A stretch of 64,000 bases of DNA from Adiantum capillus-veneris (GCA_014529385.2 CM043954.1:3082501-3146500); one strand, 5' to 3'; positions 13,480 through 25,796 are shown, counted from the stretch's first letter. The notes: generated from the sequence alone by a model not told the origin. Numbers and translations are program-made.

Positions 13480-14522
13480 TACACCTAGAACATCACCACC
13501 TCCATATGAAGAAGCTTTTGCAGGAGCTCCAAGAATGATGAGATATGTCGTTGAGCCAAGGCCCGTGCCTCCGTCTCAAGTTATGAAATGCATGGTATCA
13601 AAGTACGATGGATCTAGAGATCCCCATGCACATTCATCATCATTCAAGCAGGTATAGAGATCTGAGTACGTTAAAAATTTCCACATTCAATTTGAAGGTT
13701 TTGAATTGACCCTGGAAGGCACAACCCTTGGATCCAGTGTTTGAGAAAGGAAGACTATGGAAACATAGAAGCGCTATTACAAGGTTTCATTGAGGAGTTT
13801 TCCATGAGAGGTATCAAGAAAAATATGGTGTCACAGTTTCATTCTTTCAAGCGAAAAGATGGTGAAAAAGTATGAGCGGTAGCCTTATGATTCAAGCAAT
13901 ACATAGAGGTGACCACCATGTGAGAAACCTCAGGAAGACCTCCAAGTAGCATTGTTCATTGAGGGGCTTAAGAACGAGTGCCTCAAGAAGGATTTGCACT
14001 TGAAAAGATGCAAGACTTTAGAGAGGTCACAAAAGAATCTGTCTACCTAGTAGACAACTGCCAAATATATGGAAAAGTATCACAGGATGCGGATGCCATC
14101 TCAACAAATTCTCAGTCTACAACTAGCGAATCAAATACTACAAAAATGACACCACTACAACAAACACCGGTGAATATTGAGCACTTTGTAGAAGAGTTTG
14201 TGAGAAGAATGGGGCAGAATTTAGGAATCCAAAACCAAAGAGTGACACCGTTGAGGCAATGCTTGACATGTGGAGGAGACCATCTGAGACAACAATGCTC
14301 CATGTTGCCACAACCATATCCTAAGAAGAAGTGATGTGCCATTAAGAACAATTGGAAAAATCATACCACTGAAGAATGTTACTAAATTGAGGTTTAGTGA
14401 AAGGCCTTAACAGTCTAACTCTTAGTACCATCCAAACATGCCAATAAATCCTTAGTATCAACAAAATAGACTAGCACCACCACTGCCAAGGTATGCATTA
14501 AGGCCAGCACTTGTGACTAGTT
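13480..14522 (+). pseudogene. Ty3/gypsy gag relic
   Basis: The frame near 13510-13670 reads VMKCMVSKYDGSRDPHAH, then a frameshift leads to DYGNIEALLQGFIEEFS and an EVTxESVYLVDN stretch. This is the capsid-domain pattern of plant gypsy gags. The open part at 13978-14334 ends in a CCHC-type knuckle (CLTCGGDHLRQQC) and a Gln/Pro-rich tail follows. Numerous stops break it. At about 14523 the homology ends and an opposite-strand retropepsin relic begins. It may belong to the same family as the minus-strand pol relics nearby, but orientation and position do not allow joining them. Confidence 0.65.
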
Positions 14523-14591
14523 GATAATTTGGTTGTACTTAGCTTTAAGTACCCACTTGTAAATTGGATGTGGAGACCACGAAGGTTGTGG

Positions 14592-15330
14592 TCATGTTTG
14601 TTGTTCTGGTCTCCATTGGCAATTTGGTTTGTTGGCGGTAGTAGGGTTTGACTTTTGAATCCATTTATACTTGGGGTAATTTGATGTAAAGTGATCCGTT
14701 GTGTGGATTTCTTCTATCAAATATAACCATTCTAAGGGGTTGTGTTGCCTTGAGTTTGGTTGGGCTGAACTGGTAGGCTGATTTGAATTGGTTGCTTTGG
14801 GTATCCATATATGCTTTGGTTTGGTCGCCAATGCTGATTTCTTTACCCAAACTTGTTTGACTTGTTTCCCCTGGGTTTGTGTAGATGTTTGTGTTTGTGC
14901 TAGCCGTGCATTCTAATTATGATTTGTTTGTGCCACGGGAGTGACATACATATGTAGGTTGAACTTAAGAGTGTCATCTTGCCAATTCGAAATTGCGTTG
15001 TACATTCACATCCACAAGACTCCTAAGATGATTACTTCATTAAAGTCAGTGTCCGCCATCATGTGAAATTGATGTGGACATTGATTGCCATCAATGTTGA
15101 TTGATACATTGGCATGTCCTAAGCTAACCATTGTCCCCATGTTGGCTGCTCTTAGCTCAATTTTATTTGGCGTCACTTTTTCATCTGACAGCTTGAGGTA
15201 CATTGAATACTTCATGGCATTGACTCGTGCACCGGTATCCACAAGTTCTCTTTTTGTTGATCCTTCTATAAGATGGATATTTATTTGTGTGTCTGTACCT
15301 CCAAGCCAATCTAGCTCATCTTAAATTTCT
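14592..15330 (-). pseudogene. Retropepsin relic followed by WIPK-type motifs
   Basis: On the minus strand the frame runs from about 15300 through ELVDTGARVNAM (catalytic DTGA at about 15240) to IILGVLWM near 15010, the two ends of a retropepsin fold of about 90 residues. After one or two stops the same region continues with NWQDDTLKFN, QVWVKKSAL, KPKHIWIPKATN and KYKWIQKS. Retropepsin cleaves retroelement polyproteins. The succession protease then Trp-x-Pro-Lys motifs resembles what follows the integrase in the large element at 35981-49250, so this could be a fragment of a related 3' module. No RT is adjacent. Confidence 0.6.
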
Positions 15331-15649
15331 TTGATAGGAGGTGATACTATTTCCAATTATCAAATTGGAGTTGTGTTTTGTCATTCTTTACGCTTCACAA
15401 TCTACACTTCGCTTCCTCCTTGGCGTAGTCTTGGACAGCTAAAGCTTTTTGTGTCAGGCCAAGGGCCAGAACGGACATGCAGTCGAGGGGTACTATATTA
15501 GAGGGCTAAGAGACTATATATGGCATGGTTGGGTGGAGAGTTGCATAGTCTAGTCCCCTCTAGTCGTAGATTGGTATAAGAGCTCAAGGGACAGGGGAGG
15601 GAGGAGGGGAAAATCAGACATGGAGATGGAGTCCTTGCATGGCTATGCA

Positions 15650-15652
<3 letters not shown>

Positions 15653-15729
<77 letters not shown>
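15653..15729 (+). repeat. (TC)n microsatellite
   Basis: About 77 bp of TC dinucleotides. It creates spurious Leu-Ser and Arg-Glu frames on both strands. Confidence 0.98.
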
Positions 15730-15731
<2 letters not shown>

Positions 15732-17109
15732 AAGCATATCACGGCTCTCTCCCTTTCTCTCGCCCGCCTTGACAAGGGAGGAAAGGGCATGGAGGAGCAA
15801 CGTGCAAGTATGGAGGAGCAGCAAGATCGAGACCTTATGAAGGTGCATGAAGCATGTAGGGTCAGGGCACTGTCAGGGCTTCTTGTAGCGTGCAACGTAA
15901 GCATCTATGGCATGCTTTTTGAAGGGAAGGAAGAGGGAACTATCATTTACATACACACAGATGCTTGCGATGACCTTCACCAAACTAACAGCAGAGAGGC
16001 TCATCGTGTTCATGGTGTCAAGAGATGCAATTCTTGTTTCTGGGTTGCCTGCAATCAAGCATCATATGTTGTAGCGTGATCTTCTCTCTCTTGGCTCTAT
16101 GTTTCCTCCAACCCACCATGGTTAGGGTTGGGTGACCTTGAGTTCATGGGTAACATGACCTCGACTAAGAGATCATGGTAAAACCATCCACAAGAAATCC
16201 AAGGTTCGGAAAGGCATCGAACTTTGGAGATTAAACTTGGATTTGAGAGTTGAGGCTCATCACTTAAAGGTGATAATCTTCCCAATCGGAGATTTGAATT
16301 AGTCACGAACTTCTAAGACCTCAATGATTGAAAGCAATCATCGACAAGCAGAAGCTTCAAATCTTCACGACAAAGAGGTATGCATTTTTTGCACTTTTCT
16401 TGTCTGGCTAGTTCCAATTATGCAATTGTCATTTGTTATGCTCGAGCAAGGCTCACTTGGCCTCCAAGATGATGTTTTGATCGTTGACAAAGGATCAATA
16501 ACTGAATATAAAAATCTAAATTTGGTACATTGACACCCAGGAGTTGGCATAGGCATATCTATAAGGGCAATGTCAGAAGCAAGCCTTCCTTTTTCTTGCT
16601 TATGGTATGGTACCTACCCACAGTCTGAAGTATGCTATGAGCATATCGATTTGGGGGAGCTTTACCACTGTATGGCATGACCGTTCAATGGGTGATGCTA
16701 GCTTGAGAAGCCGATAGGGGTTTCTCAATTTTTGTGTTCTGTATTTGCATTTTTGCTAGGACATGGTTCCTAGGCAAACTTTTCCAGAGTTTTTGTCGAT
16801 CAAGACAAACCTATATGGTCAAGGACAACAGTAATCAAGCCAAGCAGGTACGATGTACATACCTTGCAAGTATTTTTTTGCTTTTCAATACAATGTACAA
16901 TTTGACAAGGTCGATTTTATGTGAACGCTTGACAATGTCAAATTTCTTTTGCTATAACATTTGTAAGTTGGCAATAAGTTGGCAAGAGTATCTGTTAGCT
17001 ATGAGCACAAGAACTCCATGAGTACTTATGTGAAGCAAGGCTTCAATTTTGGCATGTGGCATCGAGGTTTCCAAAGTTTGGAGTATTCTATTAGCACACA
17101 AACTTGGGG

Positions 17110-17166
<57 letters not shown>

Positions 17167-18490
17167 ATTCTCTGAAGGGATAGTGAAATTAGATATGATT
17201 TTAACAAAACCTTTCTAAGTCGGTATGGTAACAGGAAGGGCTAAGATCCATTTGTTTAGAAGGGCTACAAGCCATCTACTTTTGAATGGCTAAGAGACAT
17301 CTGTTTGTAAATCATCAATTCTTGCTATCAAGATCGAGCAATCCTATCCAGTCCAATACCCATCGATTCTAGTGGACAAGCAGGAGTCTTACCATTAGTA
17401 ATTTTTTGGGTGTTACTTTAGCACTATATACTTTTAGTGTGAAGATCAAGTTGAGTTTTTGAAAGTCTTAAACTAGTAAAGGCTTATCTCTACCAAGGTG
17501 TATAGATAAAGCAAACATTTCAGACAGCACGGTACTCCATAAAAAACCAAGATTATGGACTTTCAAGACTAGCAAAGATCTTGTTGTAAATATGATTTGA
17601 ACTTCAGTGGATTTCGTGCTTTGTCTATAGCACTAAGAGTATATATAGGAGCACAATTTTGGGGTAGGGCCTAGCTCGCGATTATGAAATCACTCACTAA
17701 GTGTTGATGGTCAACTCTTGGAACCTTCACACTTGTACTTTCAAGGAAAGATCTCCTCATCTACCAAGGGGTAACCGTCATATCATTTGGAATCTACCAA
17801 GGGGTTTAGATTGCTAAGACAAGAGCAATAATCATCAGGTAACTGTTTGTGTCTATTCACTAATTTCTCTTAGTCATTTAGTTGGTAGGTTGTGTCAATA
17901 CTGAGCCCCTTGAAGCAAGGCTTTGGTACTCCACGATATGTTTCTAACTTAATCTCCGTATGTAATTTTGTTGTTTTTTCATGTTTGTATATGCTTTGAT
18001 TAAGTGTTACCATATGTATAGCTTATATGGATTGCATCACAATTTTCTGAGTAACTGAGAACCCACATTTACCAGTCATTTTTGGAGGACTGCCTATAAA
18101 TGGTGGGATGAAAACAAAAATAAAGATAGATGGACATTTGGTAAGTTTTAACCTAGTCCTCAAGGATATGCTACGAGCATACATTAGTGACAAGCAACCC
18201 AACTGGCAAAGATTACCTCTCTAGTTTGGAGTTTGTTCATAATGATGCAAAGCATGTGGCGACTGGCTTTAGTTCTTGCATGTTATTGTCAAGTTTTCAA
18301 CCTTGATCACCAATTCTGAGTGATGAGGTTGCCTATTAGTAAGAAAAGATAGCAAGTCAAGGACTTGGTCGGTGTTGATAACCTAAGCAAGCATGTTACT
18401 TTCATGGAAATTTGCCGACAATATATTCTTGCATGTTTCAGTACTTTCATAGACATTTTGTTTTCATTCCTTTGCTTGATGAATCTTGTC
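15730..18490. other. No recognisable gene
   Basis: I see no domain in any frame here. Short open frames (for example 15639-16079 over the microsatellite, 16324-16533, 16734-17021) have no family signature. Two copies of ATCTACCAAGGGGT lie at about 17760 and 17800. The part just below 18498 probably includes the 3' untranslated end of the gypsy relic, but no LTR edge could be fixed. Confidence 0.4.
17113..17162 (+). repeat. (TC)n microsatellite
   Basis: About 50 bp of CT dinucleotides. Confidence 0.95.
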
Positions 18491-18497
18491 TAGCATG

Positions 18498-20690
18498 TCA
18501 GCAATGAGAGGTAAATGGCATTTCTTTTAATCTGCAGCCATTGATCCAGTTAGGCATCTCCTCTCTCTCTAATGTCATAAGTTTTACAGCTCCACTAGGT
18601 GATATTTCATTGATCACAATTGGGTCATTATCTTGCTTTTTCAGCTTTTTGGAGTGTTGTTTCAAGGTATAGACTATTACATAGTCGCCTTTTTGGAGCT
18701 CCTTGTCGATCACATGTTGGTCATGAAACTCTTAAATTTGTCATTTTTGTGCATATATGGATGCAACAGCTTTGAACCGCAATTCATCTAACCTGGTCAG
18801 CTAGAGTACTCTATCCAAAAATTCATGTCCGATCCATCCTAAATCTTTGACTACTCATAGTGTGGAAACCGGGAGTTCTAAGGGCAATACAACATTGATC
18901 CCAAATACCAAATTGAAAGGTAAGTTGTACCCAATTTTGTTTTGTATGCTACCATATATGCCCAATGAGTTGAATGCAACTTCTGGTCCCAATCTGTGCT
19001 CTCCACTCATCTACAATTTTGGTGAGCATTGTACACAAAACTTTCTTTGTGCTCCCGGTTGGTCTGTTTGCTTGAGGGTGGTAGGGTGTAGACTTCGAAT
19101 GAAGCACCATGAATTTTGTCAATAAGAACTCAATCATGTCGTTTGAAAAGAGAGTCCCTCGGTCACTCACTATTTCAATCGAAAACCCGTATCCAATGAA
19201 GATATTCTCATATAAGTATTGTACTGTCGTTTTCCTGCAAGAAGCATCACTTTTGCAATTTTATCTGCAAAAAAGTAATCGCCGGCAGATTCGGCATGTA
19301 CTTGCTCAAGAAGTGGTAGGTACGTAGTCTTCAGCTTCCTTCTAGATTGATTTTTGTATCAACCAGCTCATGTTCTCTGGCAAGACTCCTTTTTCTAGGG
19401 AATCCGCAATGTATTTACCCCACTTGGATATGGCTATTATTCATCATATTTGATAGGTGTATGAATTTCACAAGCGTCGCATGAACTCAAATAGTCATGA
19501 ACACTCTGCTGCATGTGTGGCCAATACACTCCAAGTTTCATCAATTGTTGAAATGTTTGCGTTTTTGCATTGTGAATTCCCTTCGTTTCTACATGAGCTT
19601 GTTTCAAGTACACACATTTCTCCGTTGGCTCTATACATAGCCTAAGTATTCCATCATTTCCATGCTTGTATAGTCATCTCTTTATTAGCACAAGTGAGCG
19701 TGTTTGCACAATGATTGATGGTTGCCTTTCAATCTATAAAGGACCATTGGTGAGAAATGGTATACATATTTGCTCTACCTCAGTAACATCTCGATATTGA
19801 ATAGATACGAGTCAAGTAGGTCATTTGTCAACTCCACGAGGTGCTTCTCCATGAGTCAATTGAGACAAATGGTCCACCCTCTGATGTGTAGCCCCTTTTT
19901 TGACTACTACGGTGAAATCAAACTCAAGCAATGTAGTAAACCATCGAGAAATTCGTCTTGTATTGCATGGTTTGTCCACAAAGTATAATAACGCCTGATG
20001 ATCCACAAAGAATACAAATTTGTCTACGAGAAGGTAAACTTTTTAACTGCATAGACCATTTCCAATCCTTCTCTTTTTGTGGTCGTGTACTTTCTCTCCA
20101 AACTATTGAGTTGCCTGTTAGAGTAACAGATAGGAAAATCCATATTGTTCTCTCCAGGTTGTGCCAGAATGCATCCAATTGCATATGCCGATGCATCTAC
20201 ATGGACATGAAATATCTTTTCCCAATCAGGAGCCTTCAAAATTGGAGCAAAAATCAATCTCTACTAAAAGGATTTTTTGCACTCCTCAATCCACTCAAAC
20301 TTTGTGATGAGAGCATACAGAGGTTTTGTAATGAAAGCATACATATAGACGAACCTTCAATAGTAGCCACAATGGCCCATATGGGCTTGTACCTCTCTAA
20401 CTTCAGTGGGTCTTGGTAGAGAAACAATAACTTGTATCTTCTCGAAATGCCATTTTTGTGCACAATGTGTCCCAAAATCTTCCCTTGTCTTACCATGAAG
20501 ACACGTTTCTCAGGATTCAAGCACAGACGATAAGCCTTGAACTTATCAAAGATCGTTTTCAGATCCTTCACGTGCTCATTTCTTAGGAGAGAATGCCCAC
20601 ACAAGTCATCAATGTCTCATTGTAAGTGTAAGGATGTTGCATGCGAGGTTTAGCATCGCTCTTAAGGGGTATCAAAACTATAAAGAAAAA
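18498..20690 (-). mobile_element. Ty3/gypsy relic 2, RT core deleted
   Basis: Minus-strand order from high coordinate: PYTYNETL-type pre-RT segment (about 20640-20610), then directly the post-catalytic RT segment LCGHSLLRNEHVKDL to GKILGHIVHKNGI (20604-20460), RNase H (20257-19821: IFHVHVDAS, YTTTKREGL, MDHQALLYFVDKP), and integrase. The integrase part has a core segment (SDRGTLFSNDMIEFL, HPQAN, 19170-18949) and a C-terminal GDYVIVYTLKQHSKKLKK segment (18713-18498). The stretch that should encode the RT fingers and palm, including the YxDD box, is missing, which indicates an internal deletion of several hundred bp near 20605. It is the same family as relic 1 and is inactive. Confidence 0.8.
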
Positions 20691-21107
20691 GAACATGTGC
20701 TCTATAGTTAGGATAGTAACTAGAGGGGCTACTTTTCAATAGTGAGTGGTACAAAAGTAACTAAAGAATCAATTAAAAAAAAGATATGATGGAAAATTAA
20801 AAAGGCTACATATAAGTTATCGTGCAATGTAAGGGTAGAGGGAGGTGGTTTGTACCCTCTTGTTACCTCAGATACGTTTCCAACCATTTAAAAGATAGAG
20901 CACCATAATACTAGCGATAATAAGCGTGATAATAGGCACGGTAATTGTTGTGGTAATAAATGGCACCTAATAAAGAAAGGTAGAGCACAATATGACACGT
21001 TTTTGCAACATACTCTGCTCTCAAGCTTCCCCCGCCATCACACTTACACTCTCAAGCTTCTCCCTCACCTCTTCCCTATTCTATCCCTCTCCCATCTCTA
21101 TCTCAAG

Positions 21108-21110
<3 letters not shown>
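20691..21110. other. No gene; short GATAATA/GGTAAT-rich repeat
   Basis: At 20895-20970 a run of GCGATAATAAGCGTGATAATA and GGTAATTGTTGTGGTAATAA resembles part of the inverted-repeat unit at 24650-24845. Otherwise nothing is recognised. Confidence 0.4.
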
Positions 21111-21160
<50 letters not shown>

Positions 21161-21205
21161 GACACACATACACACACCTCCACACACACACACACATGCA
21201 CACAA
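21111..21205 (+). repeat. (TC)n then CA-rich microsatellite
   Basis: TC dinucleotides at 21111-21156, then an interrupted CA run to about 21205. A second short CA run lies near 21350. Confidence 0.95.
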
Positions 21206-21599
21206 AGACTATTCTGGATTGTGTTTGAAGGATCTTTCATGGAGAAGGGCTTATCGCTAATGACATAGGACGCTCAACCTAATCTGCAACCTCACCTACA
21301 AGTCAAGGTAAGCACATAACCCCCCCACCCCTTTCCCTATTGTATTATACTACACACACACACACCCAAAAAAAAAAGATTGAAACAAAAAGAAAAATAG
21401 GGATGCACATACCACTTCCATTGGCTTGTAGGAGTAGATTAAATGTAGGGTTTATGGTTTTTTCTTGTAAAGTGATTGGTAGAGTAGATTAAGCGTACGG
21501 CATTCGTTTTGTAGAAGATGTACTTTCTTTGTAAATTGACTTCCTTGTAGATTAAGATTGCTTGAAACTTTCTTGATCACCTGACTTGAAACTTGAATA

Positions 21600-22445
21600 G
21601 AGATTAAAGAGAGAGATTGTAGAAAAAAGATTAAAAAAAACTAATGAAGTGTTAAGTAAAAATAAAAGCGTAAAAATTAGAAATGTAAATAGAAAAAAAG
21701 AGTAGAATAGGAAACGAGATAGAGAAAAAGAGTATAATAGAAAAATGAAAGTAAAGAAAAAGAGAGGGAAATTAGAGATAGAGAGGGGACTTTAAAAAAG
21801 AGGAAAAAAATAGGTATAAATAGAGATATCTATTAGAGAGAGAGAGAGAGAGTAGAGAAATAGAAAGTAGAGATAGGAGATAAAAAAAAGTAGGTTTAGG
21901 GTATAGAAAGTAGAGAGAGAGAAAAGTAGATTAAGAAAATAAAAAGCAAAGAAAGAAAATAGAAAGTAGAGTAAGTAGGTTTTAAAATAAGTAGGTTTAG
22001 AAAATAAAAAGTAAAGAAAGAGAGAGATGGAGATAGAGGGAGAAAGAATAGAGAGAAATAGGGAGAGAAAGAGAAAAAGAATAGAGAGATAGAGGAAGCA
22101 AATTTTAAAAAGTAGGTTTAGAAAATAGAAAAGCAGAGAAAGAAAATAGAAAGTAGAGTAGCTAGGGTTTTTAAAAAAGTAGGTCTAGAAAATAAAAAGT
22201 AGAGAAAGAGAGGGGGAGAAATAAAGAGAGGGAGGGAGGGTTCGTAAATGGAATAGAGAGAGAGAGAGAGAGAGAGGCAAAGGGAGATATAGAAAGAGAT
22301 AGATAGAGAGTTTGTAATGGAATAGAGAGAGGGGGGGGAGGGAGATAGAGAAAGAGAGAAAGAGGGAGATAGAGAGAGGGATAAAAAGAGAAAGAGAGGG
22401 AGGGGAAAAGAGAGAGAGAGAGTACCAAAGGAGAGGGATATAGAT
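21600..22445. repeat. Polypurine block with degenerate tandem units
   Basis: The plus strand is almost pure purine (AGAGA, GAAAG, AAATAG) for about 800 bp. Variants of GTAGGTTTAGAAAATAAAAAG recur at about 21890, 21980, 22108 and 22180, so this is a degenerate tandem repeat, not random GA. Long frames on the opposite strand (Ser-Leu-Phe-Pro) are composition artefacts. Such mirror-like polypurine DNA can form triplex structures, which is known physics and not demonstrated here. Confidence 0.85.
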
Positions 22446-22449
22446 AGAC

Positions 22450-22580
22450 ATGTACGAGAGCCCGTATAAATGTATATATGCTCAAAAATATGTGTGTGTA
22501 TGCATGGATATATGTGTGTGTATATGTTCGTATCTATGTGTAGATATGTATGCATGTGTATATGTATGTATGTAGACACT
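22450..22580. repeat. Alternating TA/TG-rich tract
   Basis: A mixed TATATG/TGTGTA/TATGCATG run of alternating pyrimidine and purine follows the polypurine block directly. It is low complexity, with no gene. Confidence 0.8.
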
Positions 22581-24570
22581 AAACAAGGGAGCATAGCACC
22601 CGATGGTCTAACGCTTCCTCTTGGGTATAGTCCCTTTTTAATCATGGTGTTGCAATCTATGGTCCACTCATGTATGTATTACCGCAACGTACCCTTGGTT
22701 TTACCATAGACTAGATTGTCATGATAGCTAAAGAGGTGCCATTAGACTATTGGCACTACTAGCCCCTACTTAGATCTAATAATATATATTTGTGTAAGTT
22801 GTCTTAATACTTACCAACCTTTAATGTGGATGTCAGACGAGAGACCACCTACTGGGAAACAACCCAATCATTCTTCCTTTGGTTGGTTCACGTCCCAGAT
22901 GAGCACCCATCCTGGGTGGACGTCGCCTCCAGTGGACCCGAGTCTTGAGGTGGTAAGTCCAAGAAATGTATTAAAGTGTATCTATCGCTAATTTTTTGGT
23001 GGGAGAATTAGTGTAGAATTCTTTTTGTTATTAGCAGGCATGGCCCTCTTACACCTACGGTGGTGCCCGCCCATCTAACCAAGCTCGTCCATCAATGATA
23101 GATCCATACCTCCAACGTGCACTCTCTCTCCGAGATGAGTAATTCCTTTCGACGGGAGGATTGTTTGGCCGCTACACTCAACAGCAACTTGTGGCCTACG
23201 GTCTTTCTTAGCACACCATGCCGTGGGGGAGCCCAGGAGGGATTCCCTACATCCAGAGCCTCGTACTGACGGCACCTCCTTCTACAACCCCCTCTTAACA
23301 ACCTACTCCCCTTCCATCGCAGTGTCCCACGCCATTCCATTTGACTCCTGCTTCACCCGATCATCGTTGACAGTCCCCAAGTGGTTGACGAAATTATTTC
23401 GGCAGTGCGCATCGATGTTCGCCTCAGGGCAACGATCTTGTGGCTTTGCTTGTTTTGGTAGCAGAGGGGGGACGGAGCCCCCTATTTCAAAGCGTGCCAC
23501 TCCAGACCCCGTGCCAGACATGCATGGGTGCTACTACGGAGTAAAGTACGGTGACGAAGTGGACTTTGGTACATCATAGGACATGGCATTTTGACGCCAA
23601 ATTCTTATACACTCGACGTATAAAAATTGTTTAGTAAAATTCAAAGACCAACAGCCCGATCATGCACGCTACATTGAGGAAGCGTTGCATGCTCGATTTC
23701 CAAATGCCCTCAATAAGCATTTATTAGCACAGTGGTTGGAGGGCTATATCATTTTTTTTTAAAAGAAAAAGCAATCAAGTGTACGATGTGCATCAGCCAA
23801 CCAGGTTGCAAATCCAGACAGGAGCTATCGTGGAAAAAACATGGTAGATGCGGAGTGGGAGTGGAAAATGCAAGAAAAGGGCAAACAAGCTACAACGGGC
23901 TCATCCTATACTCAACAGTGCGATGCTTGGGCCAGACAGACTCCGACACATTATGGTTTGGGAGGCAAAGCAGCTTGGAAGGACAAATACGTAATTTTTT
24001 TTGAATTGGAGCCTAAACTGATTTAAAAGATGTTTTGGTTTATGAATTTCTTTTGTTACTGCTAACTTAGAAAAATATCACTCTAAGTCGCCCGACCAGA
24101 GAGATAGTCAAGTATCGAAAGCGACACTTAAAATTTGATACTTGGCGATGGTTGTTGGAGAACCATCACATCTTTTGCGAACAATTCAACTCAGCAAACG
24201 GATCTCTACATGTGTTAAGTGTGGAAAAATAATATTGTATTAATTGTTTTGAGTTATTAATCTGTTTAATTTGGTTTTGGTTAATGTAGAGTCACAATGA
24301 TCAAACGTGGACAAGGACGAGGAGGAGAACGAGAACTTGGACTTATAGATAATTTTTAGTAGTCCTCTTTTACAAGTAAAATGTGGCACAAAAAAACTCC
24401 ATGATCACATGTATATAAAAATTAAAATTTTGATCTCATATGTAAATTTTTTAGATTATTGCTCTTTTGTACGTTAAATTTTCAAGGTAAGGTGAAACTT
24501 GGAATTTCAAAGTCTATTGTTTATTTTGTCATGTACACTTTGCAAAATGCAATTGATGTTTTATATGTTT
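22581..24570. other. No confident gene; unassigned open frames
   Basis: The region is more GC-rich than its surroundings. Open frames at 23223-23579 (plus, 118 codons) and 23303-23521 (minus) are mutually overlapping and unrecognised. Around 23650-23750 a plus frame reads HYIEEALHARFPNALNKHLL, and 23841-24026 reads MQEKGKQATTGSSYTQQ. These look protein-like and could be remnants of a DNA transposon gene, but I cannot name a family. Confidence 0.3.
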
Positions 24571-24581
24571 TATGCAGGTAA

Positions 24582-24634
24582 AAAATAAGGTGCTCATTTG
24601 ATTTTGAGTGGCCCAAATGAGCACCTTTATTTTT
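24582..24634. repeat. Inverted repeat with about 19-bp arms
   Basis: Arms AATAAGGTGCTCATTTG and CAAATGAGCACCTTTATT pair across a 13-bp loop with a single extra T. It could be a MITE-like terminal repeat or a strong hairpin. Confidence 0.85.
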
Positions 24635-24649
24635 GAGAAGCCATATAGC

Positions 24650-24845
24650 AGTAATATTCGCGATAATAGGTGTGGCAATACACGCGGTAATACTCGCGGA
24701 TATAAATCCATGAGTATTACCATGTATATTGCTAACAAACCATTGCCACACCTATTGCCGTTGTTATTACCACAAACACAAAGTTTTCTCTCTCCAATTT
24801 TATTTGTTAATATTCGTGGTAATGTTGGCGGTTCTCAATTTTTCC
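24650..24845. repeat. Imperfect palindromic repeat unit
   Basis: AATAGGTGTGGCAAT near 24674 pairs with ATTGCCACACCTATT near 24742. Several GGTAATA/TATTACC pairs lie between and around them. Related text occurs at 20895-20970, so this is probably a small repetitive family. Confidence 0.6.
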
Positions 24846-25339
24846 TCTTATAGTGTTTTTCAGCCATACTCACAATTGAGAGATTTCATGGCACTTCCAT
24901 GGCACAAAGAGAAGTGCAAAGGGAAGGTTTCTATAGTTGATATAGTCTTGCTTCTATAGTGGAAGCATAATATTAGATGAAGCACATTATCCACCATAGC
25001 AAAATCCCTAAATTATTACAAAGGGCTAATAGTATCGGCTCCTAAGTCAAGGGCTAAAAGTTAGACAAGACTAGTTAAAGACAATGAAACATGGTTCTAG
25101 AATTCTCTAATTTGACAAGCATACATGGTTTTAATCACTTCTCCTTCTGCTTAGCAATGTCTTCGGAAGCGGCGTGAGTCCCACTCATCTGTATAAGTTA
25201 GATAATTTAGTGGGCACTCATTGTAGCTGATTTAGATCAACAAATGCATTTCAATTGCAGCAACCATCATCAAGAACCTTGAGACCTTTGTCTAGATGAG
25301 AAGGTACCAATTGCCAATCTTCAATAAAGCTCTAGCCTC
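24846..25339. other. No recognisable gene
   Basis: Nothing coding or repetitive stands out. The right end grades into the receptor-kinase locus copy B. Confidence 0.4.
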
Positions 25340-25569
25340 TAGTCCTCACCACCCCCAAGTCGTAGGCACATCCTTTCTTGATGTTGGTTTCATCAATCGT
25401 AATCACTTTATTGTGCTGCCATGGGCCAACTACATTGTTATGCAAATTCTCCTAGATCTTGCACAATGTGATAGTGTGGGGTATCATGTAGAGGGCTAAG
25501 GGTATGCCCACACAGAGGAGGGTAATAGTTATGAGTTACTCCCTCCCTCCACTAGCTACACCTCAAAAT
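25340..25569 (+). pseudogene. Left part of receptor-kinase locus copy B
   Basis: From about 25365 the text closely parallels 9450-9590 of copy A (CACATCCTTTCTT, GTTTCATCAATC, and a block around CACAATGTGATAGTGTGGGG ending in GAGGGCTAAG). No kinase domain is encoded in this left part. The last five bases (AAAAT, 25565-25569) are the target duplication of the copia element that follows. Confidence 0.7.
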
Positions 25570-25796
25570 TGTTACCATATACATGTGGTAGTGATGTGTG
25601 TGAACACACTAGGACCGCCGGGGCATTTTTTCCCTCTTTAGGAGGTTTTTTCCCCCGAGCATTGTATATACGCCCATCACTCTAGGGCTATCTATATTTC
25701 CATTGCACACTAAGTAGCACACTCTCTATTATGTGCCTTGAGCTTCCTTCATCTTCTCCAAGCTGTGTGTGTCTCTCTGCAACCCTAATTCCAACA
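25570..25796 (+). repeat. 5' LTR of copia element
   Basis: 227 bp with a TGTTACC...TTCCAACA edge. A TATATA box lies at 25665-25670, in the middle of the LTR, and is a likely core promoter. Confidence 0.93.

Noticed and set aside
15571-15584. TTGGTATAAGAGCT as a retroelement primer site
   Set aside because: Two mismatches to the initiator-Met site and no LTR edge or partner LTR nearby.
22118-22645. 175-codon Ser/Leu/Phe-rich minus-strand frame resembling a membrane protein
   Set aside because: It is the complement of the polypurine block; hydrophobicity follows from TTT/CTC composition.
23223-23579. 118-codon frame as a gene
   Set aside because: Overlaps an equally long minus-strand frame, no recognisable domain.
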